Shown here: in pieces, positions 1 to 5,306 of the stretch | How positions within the stretch are numbered: position 1 is the stretch's first letter | Layout: the number at the start of each line of letters is the position of its first letter | Assembly: GCA_020849725.1 (NCBI GenBank) | Contig: JADLAZ010000023.1 | Location: 1 to 6,058 of the forward strand | DNA: 6,058 nucleotides | DNA from: Chloroflexota bacterium | Lineage (GTDB): Bacteria > Chloroflexota > Chloroflexia > Thermomicrobiales > JADLAZ01 | Direction of reading: 5' to 3' | Position numbers and translations under genes: made by a program | The notes under the pieces: generated by a model | The model's database searches: none | What the model was told of the DNA's origin: nothing | Seen by the model: only the letters and a program-made list of their open reading frames with translations

Positions 1-5
1 ACAGC

Positions 6-185
6 ATGGTCGAGTTCGTGAGCGCGCTGGTTGGCCTGTACCTGCCGGAGGAGCGCGAGGGCCAGGGTCTGGTCGAGTACGCGCTGATCATCGTCCTGGT
101 GTCGATTGCCGTCATCGCGCTGCTGACCTTGCTTGGCGGCCAGATCGGCACCGTCTTCACCCGCATCACCTCGTCGCTGACCTAA
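6..185 (+). CDS. Flp/Fap-type (class IVb) prepilin, first of a tandem pair
   Basis: This is a small pilin subunit of the Flp/Tad type. It is made as a prepilin, cut by a dedicated aspartic prepilin peptidase, and assembled into a thin adhesive pilus by the Tad machine. From the ATG at 6 the protein has 59 residues, which is normal for the family. A charged leader (residues 1-19) ends in E-R-E-G, followed by Q-G-L-V-E-Y. Cleavage after Gly19 puts Glu at +5 and Tyr at +6 of the mature protein, the family hallmark. A single hydrophobic helix follows (about residues 26-46), then a short polar tail ending in SSLT. The frame is open to the left edge and the upstream ribosome binding site lies outside the window, so an earlier start cannot be excluded. 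The leader length argues for this ATG. A second pilin gene follows after 124 bases on the same strand. Identity as a pilin is secure; its role as major or minor subunit is not known. Confidence 0.88.
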   Translation: MVEFVSALVGLYLPEEREGQGLVEYALIIVLVSIAVIALLTLLGGQIGTVFTRITSSLT

Positions 186-309
186 GCAGGCTCGGCGCCC
201 GCGCGGGGCCATGGGTGCGGGACGGCGGCGCTGTCCCCGCTCACCCGCTCGGCGCCCAAGGTTGCCCCTGGAGGGCAGGGGTCTCGCAATCACCGATGAG
301 GCTGTAGCC
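186..309 (+). other. Spacer between the two pilin genes, with short repeat and weak hairpin
   Basis: This 124-base spacer holds an 11-base direct repeat, GCTCGGCGCCC, at 190-200 and 247-257. It also holds a hairpin with a 6-base-pair stem (265-270 with 276-281) and a 5-base loop. No U-rich tract follows the hairpin, so it is not an obvious terminator. It might act as an attenuating or mRNA-protecting element that sets different amounts of the two pilins. No convincing promoter is visible, so co-transcription is likely. Confidence 0.35.
294..300 (+). promoter_or_regulatory. Ribosome binding site deciding the start of the second pilin
   Basis: GATGAGG contains the Shine-Dalgarno core GAGG and lies nine bases before the ATG at 310. 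It supports that start over the ATG at 211, which has no comparable sequence at a useful distance. Confidence 0.6.
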
Positions 310-483
310 ATGAACCACGTCCTTCCGGACAATGCCACGGAGGGACAGGGGCTGGTCGAGTACGCACTGATCATCACACTCATCGCGCTGGCAGTGGTGG
401 TATCGGTGACGGCGCTTGGTGGCGGTGTCGTCTCTATCTACCAGAACAAGATCACCGCCAGTCTGACGAGCGTCGGCATGTAG
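310..483 (+). CDS. Flp/Fap-type (class IVb) prepilin, second of a tandem pair
   Basis: This is a second Flp-type prepilin of 57 residues. The leader (residues 1-12) ends in T-E-G, followed by Q-G-L-V-E-Y. Cleavage after Gly12 gives a 45-residue mature pilin with Glu at +5 and Tyr at +6. A hydrophobic helix rich in Ile, Leu, Val and Ala spans roughly residues 19-36, and a polar tail (Y-Q-N-K-I-T-A-S-L-T) ends the protein. A longer frame from an ATG at 211 exists, but its extra residues are Arg/Pro-rich and unlike a pilin leader. The ATG at 310 has GATGAGG nine bases upstream, so it is preferred. The processing-site core is almost identical at DNA level to the first pilin, pointing to a local duplication. 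Leader and tail differ, so the two subunits may not be interchangeable. The gene ends 43 bases before a strong terminator. Confidence 0.9.
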   Translation: MNHVLPDNATEGQGLVEYALIITLIALAVVVSVTALGGGVVSIYQNKITASLTSVGM

Positions 484-526
484 CTCGTCATCGTGGCCCC
501 TGTTCCAGACCACAAGGCATCACACG

Positions 527-566
527 CGGCCCCCTGCGCCCACCGGCGGAGGGGGCCGGTCTTTGT
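527..566 (+). terminator. Rho-independent terminator after the pilin pair
   Basis: A near-perfect hairpin has outer arms 527-535 and 550-558 (nine pairs), one G-G mismatch (536 and 549), inner arms 537-540 and 545-548 (four pairs), and the four-base loop CACC. It is followed by the T-rich run TCTTTGT at 560-566. It sits 43 bases past the stop of the second pilin and ends plus-strand transcription. Read on the minus strand the same stem lies just past the stop of the converging membrane protein gene but lacks a U tract, so it is at best a weak terminator in that direction. Confidence 0.85.
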
Positions 567-580
567 GTCCTTGCGCCGGT

Positions 581-2077
581 CTACCCCGCCCGGGCGAAGA
601 GTACCTCGACGTCGCCCTCGGCCAGCAGCCGCCAGCCGGGCACGGCCGACAGCGCGCCGGCGAGCGCGCTGTCACGCTGCACCAGCACTAACTGGATGCC
701 CCGCTGGTCGAGGATGTCGCGCCAGCCTGGCTCCAGACGAACGACCTGACGGTACTCCTCCAGCATAGCGCGGCCATACAGGTCGGTACGGCCATCTATG
801 TAAACGGGGTAGTCCGGAGCGCGCTCGATCAGGTAGCCGCCCCAGCCGTCGAAGTTGAAGATGGGACCGGCTGGCCGGTGGGTGACGAGGTAATTCAGCG
901 CGGTCTGCGGATACCACTCTTCTACCGGGGCACGCTTCGTCTGCGCCAGTGGGCTGCTGAGAAGAGGCACGCTGATGCTGGCGGCCAGCAGCGCCACCGC
1001 CACCCAGTTGACGGCTACGAAGCGCGTCTCCTCTGGGAGGCGTGGTCGCGCCGCCAGCGCCGGCGCGAGGCCGGCCATGGCCGGTGCAGCAGCCGGCAGC
1101 GTCACCAGCGCGTACAGGGGGATGTGGCGGACGGCCTGGAGCGCCTGCCACACGCCGGCCAGCGCCGGGAGGCCCAGCGACCAGCCGGTGGCTCCCGGTC
1201 GCAGGCCGACGGCGACCAATGTCACCAGCGACAGGGCCAGGATAAGGCCAGGCCAGTCGTGGAAGTCCGGTGAGGCCCACTCCTGGATGTAGCGCTGCAT
1301 GGCGCTGTCGCGGCTGAGGAACCCGGCGGCGAACAGGTGGATAGCCGGTCCCTGGGGATTGAGCGAACTCGTCACCAGGCCGCCGGCCAGCACGCCGGCC
1401 AGCGTTGCGAGCCGCGGCCGGCGGCGCACGAGCCTGGCGTCCAGCAGCTCCCCGACCAGGGTCAGACCGACCAGGCCCAGGCCGATGGCATAGCCGCCAT
1501 GGATATTGACCCACAGCGCCATCAGCGGCAGCAGCCACCAGAGCCGGCGCTCCTGGCCCCGCCGCCACCACTCCAGCAGCCAAGCGGTGACCGCGATGCC
1601 GAGGTAGGTGACGGCGTGCGGCCGGGCAGTGAGCGTTTGCACCGACATCAGCGCGCCAGCGAGGACGACGATGGCCGCGGCCCATTCGATCAGCCCGCGC
1701 GCCCGGAGCAGCCGGTACGTCAGCCAGAAGGTGGCGACGAGCAGGCCGGCCAGCAGCGCCGACACGGCGCCATAGCCGGCTGTGTCGTACACCCCCGCCA
1801 GCGTGACCTCCCAGAGCCAGCTGTGCGCCACCCAGGGCGCGCCAGCCATGGTGTACGAGTATGGGTCGACGCGCGGCACCGTGCCGTTCGCTAGCATGTC
1901 GCGCCCGGCGCGCACGTGCCACCAGAAGTCCGGATCGGTGCGGCGCAGGAAGGCCAGCGTGCCGATGGCGATCAGCACGCCGGCGATAGGCAGCGTGTAG
2001 CGACTGAGGCGCCACCAGGTAGTGTCCGGCGGGGCCGGCGTGGCGGGCGCGGCTGTGGGCGCGGCGATCGCCGTCAC
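581..2077 (-). CDS. Polytopic membrane protein, probable GT-C type glycosyltransferase
   Basis: This is a 498-residue membrane protein with about ten or more hydrophobic helices and a soluble C-terminal domain. It starts with an Ala/Pro/Thr-rich cytoplasmic stretch (1-20) and a first helix (about 28-45). The first outer loop carries D48-P-D-F-W-W-H, and D71-P-Y-S-Y further on; this layout resembles the acidic first loop of GT-C enzymes that use polyprenyl-phosphate sugars. Other polar motifs are R152-P-H, N191-I-H-G-G, S238-L-N-P and R317-H-I-P. The tail (about 385-498) contains N408-F-D-G-W-G-G-Y-L-I-E and D428-G-R-T-D-L-Y-G and is probably extracytoplasmic. I recognise this as a recurring uncharacterised bacterial family, not a named enzyme; sugar donor and acceptor are unknown. 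The GTG start overlaps the upstream stop by four bases (GTGA) and has AGGGG five bases before it, indicating translational coupling. Confidence 0.8.
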   Translation of the reverse strand: MTAIAAPTAAPATPAPPDTTWWRLSRYTLPIAGVLIAIGTLAFLRRTDPDFWWHVRAGRDMLANGTVPRVDPYSYTMAGAPWVAHSWLWEVTLAGVYDTAGYGAVSALLAGLLVATFWLTYRLLRARGLIEWAAAIVVLAGALMSVQTLTARPHAVTYLGIAVTAWLLEWWRRGQERRLWWLLPLMALWVNIHGGYAIGLGLVGLTLVGELLDARLVRRRPRLATLAGVLAGGLVTSSLNPQGPAIHLFAAGFLSRDSAMQRYIQEWASPDFHDWPGLILALSLVTLVAVGLRPGATGWSLGLPALAGVWQALQAVRHIPLYALVTLPAAAPAMAGLAPALAARPRLPEETRFVAVNWVAVALLAASISVPLLSSPLAQTKRAPVEEWYPQTALNYLVTHRPAGPIFNFDGWGGYLIERAPDYPVYIDGRTDLYGRAMLEEYRQVVRLEPGWRDILDQRGIQLVLVQRDSALAGALSAVPGWRLLAEGDVEVLFARAG

Positions 2078-3414
2078 GCGCGCCCCTGGCCGCTGGTGAC
2101 CAGTTCGGGTGCGCGGGCGCGCTGCTCACCCCCGACTGACGCCAGCGTCGGCCGGGGGGGGAGGCGCAGCCACCAGGTCTGCGCGCCAAAGAAGCCGAGC
2201 AGACCGTAGAAGTTGAGTGCCAGGACCGTCACGGCGTGGACCGGTCCGGCCACGTCACCGCCGACGACGGCCCGCGCCAGATCGAGCTGGGGCAGGGCCA
2301 TCAGCAACCAGCACAGGCCCAGCACCGCCCACCGACCGGCGGCGGCGCGGCCCGCCAGCCAGAGCCGCCGCGCCCAGATCATGAGCGGCACGAGCAGCAC
2401 GACGAAGTAGTGCGACCATGTCAGCGCCGACAGCAGCAGCAGCCCAGTCAGCGCCAGCGCGTAGACGCCGTCGAAATCCGTCTGACCGTGCTGCCAGGCT
2501 ACCCAGGCCACGACGCCGGCGACGATCAGGCCGGCCAGCCCGCTCACCAGGACAGCCAGTGCCGGACTGTACCAGAACGGCTCGATCGTAGTGTCGGGCG
2601 CGAACAGGTGGGCAAAGAACCCGGTCAGCGACGAGTTGATCCAGTCCGAGCGCCAGCGGTCGAGCTGCGGCACGACGACGGTCGCATAATCGACGTAGGC
2701 GCGGGTGCCCAGGGCAGCTCCGGTCAGGATGGTTAGCCCAGCCGCCGTTGCCATGCCGGCCACGGCGCCACGCCAGCGGCCGAGCAGCATCAGCAGCCCG
2801 AGCAAGAGGATCGGAAAGAGTTTGATCGTGGCCGCCGCGCCGAGCAGCGCCCCACACCAGGCCCACCGCCCCTGGCGACCAGCCCACCAGGCGCCGGTGA
2901 ACAGCGCCAGCAGCAGCAGTCCAAGCTGGCCTTGCAGCGTGTGCAGCCACAACGGCACCCACAGCATGAGCAGCGCCACGATCGGCGCGATCGCCCAGCC
3001 AGTCGGTCGCCAGCCGATGCCCCGCGCCAGTAGTGCTAGCGACATCACCAGCAACGCCAGCGACAGCACGTTCCACCACCAGCCGGCCGCGGCGTAATCA
3101 AGCAGCGCGAAGGGCACCGTCACCAGGACTGACGTCGGCGGATGGGCATTGTAGACGACGTTCAGGCCGCCGCGCGTGTCACGGCCGATATAGTCCGGCA
3201 ACGTCTGTCGCTGGTCAGTGTATACCGGCCGGCCGGTCAGGACGTTGCGCGCCGAGGCCCAATCCTGGACGAAGTCGCGCGGCCGGACCGGGTCGGGGCG
3301 CATGATCGCCAGCCAGGCGGGCGCCATGGCGACAATCACGGCGATGGCGACGATGGTCAGACAGATCCGGCTGGTTTGCCGAAGCGATGCCTTGCCGTTG
3401 CGCCCGCTCTCCAT
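2074..3414 (-). CDS. GT87/DUF2029-family integral membrane glycosyltransferase
   Basis: This 446-residue polytopic protein resembles the GT87 (DUF2029) family, whose known mycobacterial members (PimE type) transfer mannose from polyprenyl-phosphate on the outer face of the membrane. After the first helix (about 15-38) the outer loop reads R-D-F-V-Q-D-W, with the likely catalytic Asp at 47 or 51, then G-R-P-V-Y at 61-65. Further family-like features are N89-A-H-P-P, Q161-G-Q, K198-L-F-P, the N260-S-S-L loop and W333-S-H near a late helix. About ten to twelve helices are visible, and the last 25 or so residues are a polar tail. The ATG at 3414 has GAGG six bases upstream; a GTG at 3429 in the same frame has no well-placed site. 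It is first in a two-gene operon with the next membrane protein. Sugar and acceptor are not determined. Confidence 0.85.
   Translation of the reverse strand: MESGRNGKASLRQTSRICLTIVAIAVIVAMAPAWLAIMRPDPVRPRDFVQDWASARNVLTGRPVYTDQRQTLPDYIGRDTRGGLNVVYNAHPPTSVLVTVPFALLDYAAAGWWWNVLSLALLVMSLALLARGIGWRPTGWAIAPIVALLMLWVPLWLHTLQGQLGLLLLALFTGAWWAGRQGRWAWCGALLGAAATIKLFPILLLGLLMLLGRWRGAVAGMATAAGLTILTGAALGTRAYVDYATVVVPQLDRWRSDWINSSLTGFFAHLFAPDTTIEPFWYSPALAVLVSGLAGLIVAGVVAWVAWQHGQTDFDGVYALALTGLLLLSALTWSHYFVVLLVPLMIWARRLWLAGRAAAGRWAVLGLCWLLMALPQLDLARAVVGGDVAGPVHAVTVLALNFYGLLGFFGAQTWWLRLPPRPTLASVGGEQRARAPELVTSGQGRA
2083..2087 (-). promoter_or_regulatory. Ribosome binding site for the second glycosyltransferase, inside the end of the first
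   Basis: AGGGG on the minus strand lies five bases before the GTG start at 2077 and within the last codons of the upstream gene. With the GTGA stop/start overlap it supports coupled translation and confirms the GTG start. Confidence 0.55.
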
Positions 3415-3520
3415 CGCTCGCCTCGCCACCCTGCACCGCGCCGACCATGCTCCTGTACCCTACCCGATGCACGCTGGTGGCGGTATAGGAGATTGGTCCA
3501 CGGCAGGGACCGGCGTGTGG
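3415..3520 (-). other. Intergenic region upstream of the glycosyltransferase operon
   Basis: About 100 bases separate the KGG gene stop from the glycosyltransferase start. They contain the ribosome binding site GAGG (about 3421-3424) and a weak five-base-pair hairpin (3495-3499 with 3507-3511) with no U tract. I find no convincing promoter with both hexamers at normal spacing, although a TATACC-like element lies near 3482-3487. The operon may be read through from the KGG gene or have a promoter I cannot recognise. Confidence 0.3.
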
Positions 3521-3841
3521 TCAGGCGGTGGCCGCTGACGATGGTTCGGCTGTGGAGAACGAGGGCATCGCAGGAGCGGTGTTGGAGACTGGCGTCACGA
3601 CCGGCGGTCGTGCGCGCTGGCCACGGCGGCCACCGCCGATTCGGCCGATGTTGGCGTAGAATTCCGGCCCGTACTTCTCACGGACGGCCCGACCACCCTT
3701 CTTGCCGGCGACGCGGGCTTCATCGGCTGAGAACTGGTGAGCTCGACCCTGGGCATGAGCCGCTCGACCGCCCTTGCTGGCGATCTCGCGCTGCCGCTCG
3801 TCGCTCATCGAGGCGAACCCACGCCTCTTGCGCTGGATCAT
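3521..3841 (-). CDS. KGG-repeat stress-induced protein (Con-10/GsiB/YciG-like)
   Basis: This is a 106-residue, strongly basic and hydrophilic protein with the KGG motif of general stress proteins. The N-terminal sequence R-G-F-A-S-M leads into repeat one, A21-S-K-G-G-R-A, then repeat two, A45-G-K-K-G-G-R-A-V. A third, degenerate copy (I65-G-R-I-G-G-G) follows K-Y-G-P-E-F-Y and has Ile where Lys is usual. Residues 78-106 form a Pro/Ser/Thr/Ala-rich tail that is probably disordered and is not part of the core family. In studied bacteria such proteins are induced by desiccation, osmotic, acid or stationary-phase stress; the molecular action is unclear. The frame stays open to 3916, but the ATG at 3841 has AAAGGAG seven bases upstream and starts exactly where family resemblance begins. 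The strong ribosome site suggests high expression. It lies 97 bases behind rseP on the same strand. Confidence 0.88.
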   Translation of the reverse strand: MIQRKRRGFASMSDERQREIASKGGRAAHAQGRAHQFSADEARVAGKKGGRAVREKYGPEFYANIGRIGGGRRGQRARPPVVTPVSNTAPAMPSFSTAEPSSAATA

Positions 3842-3848
3842 GGCCCGG

Positions 3849-3855
3849 CTCCTTT
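3849..3855 (-). promoter_or_regulatory. Strong ribosome binding site of the KGG protein gene
   Basis: AAAGGAG on the minus strand is a near-consensus Shine-Dalgarno sequence, seven bases before the ATG at 3841. It fixes that start instead of the in-frame upstream candidate at 3916 and predicts efficient translation. Confidence 0.8.
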
Positions 3856-3872
3856 CCTGCCATCGACCCCCT

Positions 3873-3885
3873 CGCGATGATCGCG
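3873..3885. promoter_or_regulatory. Pseudo-palindrome upstream of the KGG gene, candidate operator
   Basis: CGCGAT-G-ATCGCG is a perfect six-base inverted repeat around one central base. It lies 31 bases upstream of the KGG start and 53 bases past the rseP stop, in non-coding sequence. The place suits an operator for a stress gene. No flanking promoter is clear, and one such short palindrome can arise by chance in GC-rich DNA. Confidence 0.3.
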
Positions 3886-3938
3886 TGGTGGCCTGTTCTG
3901 GCGGAACCAGCAGCACGTTCTATGCCATGCCCGGCGCG

Positions 3939-5027
3939 CTATGGCAGCAGCGAGTGGCCACTGAAGATGCGCGTGATATCGAAGACGGAGATGACCATGA
4001 TCAGCGCTAGCAACACGACCAGGCCGACGAAGTGGATCATGCCTTCGCGGTCGGGATGGACGCGTCGGCCGCGCAGCAGTTCGATGAGGATGAACAGCAG
4101 GCGGCCACCGTCCAGCGCTGGCAAGGGCAGCAAGTTGATCAGAAAGAGGTTGAGCGACAGCAGCGCCGTCAGGTTCAGCACCGTCACCCAGGTTGGCAGC
4201 GGGCTGCGGGTGACGGCTTCGCCTACCAGTTGGCCCATGCCGATTGGGCCGGTGATCGGACCGATATTGACACGTTGGTCAACGACCCAGGTGAGGAGCG
4301 TGCCGAGACCCTCCAACATCGACCAACTCATGCGGGCGGCGGTCATGATGCTGTTGGGAACCGCCTCCCAAATGGACGTCGGCTGATACGTCACCTGTGG
4401 CGCGATCACCACCCCGGTTGCGCCTTCGCCTGGCGGCGGGTTCTCACGCGGCGCGACGGTGGTGCGGATGACGTCATTGCCGCGCTTGATCTCGACCTCG
4501 ACGGTCGTGCCGCGATGCTCGCGCATCATCGACGACAATTGATCGTAGCGGGCGACGGGGGTTGCCGCGACAGACAGAATGGTATCGCCGGGTTGCCAGC
4601 CGGCCGCGGCGGCCGGTGACCCGGCCACGACGCTGGCGATTTCGGCCTGACCAGCGGCGACTGGACGCCCAAAGCCAACCGCGATGATCGTCAACAGGAC
4701 CACCGCGAACAGGAAGTTCATCGTCGCGCCGGCCACGGTCACGAACGCCCGTTGCCAGGGTCGCTTCTGGTTGAACGAGGCAGGGTCGTCCGACGAGCTG
4801 TCTTCGCCCAGCATGCGCACGAAGCCGCCGAACGGCAGCCAGTTGATTGAGTAGATCACGCCGCCGCGCTCAAACCCAACCATCCGCGGTGGGATGCCGA
4901 AGCCAAACTCCTCGACCTTGATGCCGACCGCCCGCGCCGCCAAGAAGTGCCCCAGCTCGTGGATGTAGATCAGGGCGATCAGAATCGGGATGATATACAG
5001 CCAGTTCAAGTCGGGTCCCAGCGGCAT
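3939..5027 (-). CDS. rseP: RseP/site-2-type intramembrane zinc metalloprotease (peptidase M50)
   Basis: This 362-residue polytopic protein cuts substrates inside the membrane; in other bacteria RseP releases sigma factors by cleaving anti-sigma factors and also clears leftover signal peptides. Helix one carries the zinc-binding H23-E-L-G-H27. It is followed by G-F-G-I-P-P-R (about 42-48) and the N-W-L-P-F-G-G-F-V membrane re-entrant segment (about 62-70). A second helix lies near 103-118, one PDZ domain at about 125-200, and the third zinc ligand in N298-L-L-P-L-P-A-L-D306-G-G-R. A last helix (about 331-347) follows. One PDZ domain and this length match Gram-positive and Chloroflexota members; E. 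coli RseP is longer with two. The ATG at 5027 has GAGGAG ten bases upstream. An ATG at 5036 is in frame but only one base from that site. The usual neighbours dxr and cdsA are absent upstream. Its substrate here is unknown. Confidence 0.95.
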   Translation of the reverse strand: MPLGPDLNWLYIIPILIALIYIHELGHFLAARAVGIKVEEFGFGIPPRMVGFERGGVIYSINWLPFGGFVRMLGEDSSSDDPASFNQKRPWQRAFVTVAGATMNFLFAVVLLTIIAVGFGRPVAAGQAEIASVVAGSPAAAAGWQPGDTILSVAATPVARYDQLSSMMREHRGTTVEVEIKRGNDVIRTTVAPRENPPPGEGATGVVIAPQVTYQPTSIWEAVPNSIMTAARMSWSMLEGLGTLLTWVVDQRVNIGPITGPIGMGQLVGEAVTRSPLPTWVTVLNLTALLSLNLFLINLLPLPALDGGRLLFILIELLRGRRVHPDREGMIHFVGLVVLLALIMVISVFDITRIFSGHSLLP

Positions 5028-5037
5028 GGTCAGCATG

Positions 5038-5043
5038 CTCCTC
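5038..5043 (-). promoter_or_regulatory. Ribosome binding site of rseP, favouring the inner ATG
   Basis: GAGGAG on the minus strand is ten bases from the ATG at 5027 and one base from the ATG at 5036. The usual 5-10 base spacing favours 5027; the two proteins differ by three residues. Confidence 0.55.
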
Positions 5044-5060
5044 TGACAGGATGCCGGCCA

Positions 5061-5083
5061 GGCGACGCGCGCCGCGCGCCGCC
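5061..5083 (-). other. GC-rich hairpin in the rseP leader
   Basis: Arms 5061-5071 and 5073-5083 are complementary around one base. Read as minus-strand RNA the arms form about ten pairs with one G-U wobble and a three-base loop; as plus-strand RNA the wobble becomes an A-C mismatch. No U tract follows, so it is not an intrinsic terminator. It lies 17 bases upstream of the rseP ribosome binding site and downstream of the proposed promoter, so it may be an mRNA-stabilising or regulatory leader structure. Confidence 0.4.
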
Positions 5084-5107
5084 AAGCAGGGCAGGAGAGT
5101 CCATGAC

Positions 5108-5136
5108 ATCGTACCGAGCGCCGGGATGACCCGCAA
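5108..5136 (-). promoter_or_regulatory. Candidate sigma-70-type promoter for rseP
   Basis: On the minus strand TTGCGG (5131-5136) and TACGAT (5108-5113) are separated by 17 bases. Matches to the consensus are 3 of 6 and 4 of 6. The start of rseP is roughly 75 bases beyond, which leaves room for the hairpin leader. The spacing is ideal but the hexamers are only moderate. Confidence 0.35.
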
Positions 5137-5212
5137 CGTGAGAGCCTGATCCATCGCCGCGCCGGCCATGAGCAAACTGCTCACTGCATGTACGCGGCAG
5201 CAGCGAGCGCGG

Positions 5213-5241
5213 TTGTCGCCGGTCGAGTCAGCGCCGATACT
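5213..5241 (+). promoter_or_regulatory. Candidate sigma-70-type promoter for the carboxymuconolactone decarboxylase-family gene
   Basis: On the plus strand TTGTCG (5213-5218) and GATACT (5236-5241) are separated by 17 bases, each matching 4 of 6 consensus positions. The start codon at 5307 is 65 bases downstream. It points away from the rseP promoter, making a divergent pair about 75 bases apart. Confidence 0.35.
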
Positions 5242-5297
5242 GTCACCTGGCCGCCACCCTCTGCGCCAGGTTGCGGGCGAAAGGCCGGATCGCGAAA

Positions 5298-5299
5298 GG
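5298..5299 (+). promoter_or_regulatory. Ribosome binding site core of the CMD-family gene
   Basis: The Shine-Dalgarno sequence AAAGG (5295-5299, core GG given by these coordinates) lies seven bases before the ATG at 5307 and selects it over the TTG at 5271. Confidence 0.55.
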
Positions 5300-5306
5300 T
5301 CGAGAC

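Noticed and set aside
241..513. A 90-codon minus-strand frame opposite the second pilin
   Set aside because: Antisense to a well-supported pilin gene, with no start signal and no recognisable features.
493..768. A 91-codon plus-strand frame after the pilins
   Set aside because: It contains the intrinsic terminator and runs antisense to the GT-C-like gene; product is Arg/Pro/Ala-rich.
672..2189. A 505-codon minus-strand open frame overlapping both glycosyltransferase genes
   Set aside because: It is the out-of-frame shadow of the real 498-residue gene: Arg/Ala/Gly/Pro-rich, without membrane helices or family motifs, and without a credible start.
3495..3511. Hairpin GGTCC/GGACC after the KGG gene as a terminator
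   Set aside because: Only five pairs with a seven-base loop and no U tract on either strand.
3142..4386. A 414-codon plus-strand open frame
   Set aside because: It runs antisense through the GT87 gene, the KGG gene and rseP. Composition is Arg/Ser/Pro-rich with no recognisable domain, and all three minus-strand genes have strong family evidence.
4032..4619. A 195-codon plus-strand frame inside rseP
   Set aside because: Gln/Arg/His-rich antisense shadow of the protease; no start signal or domain.
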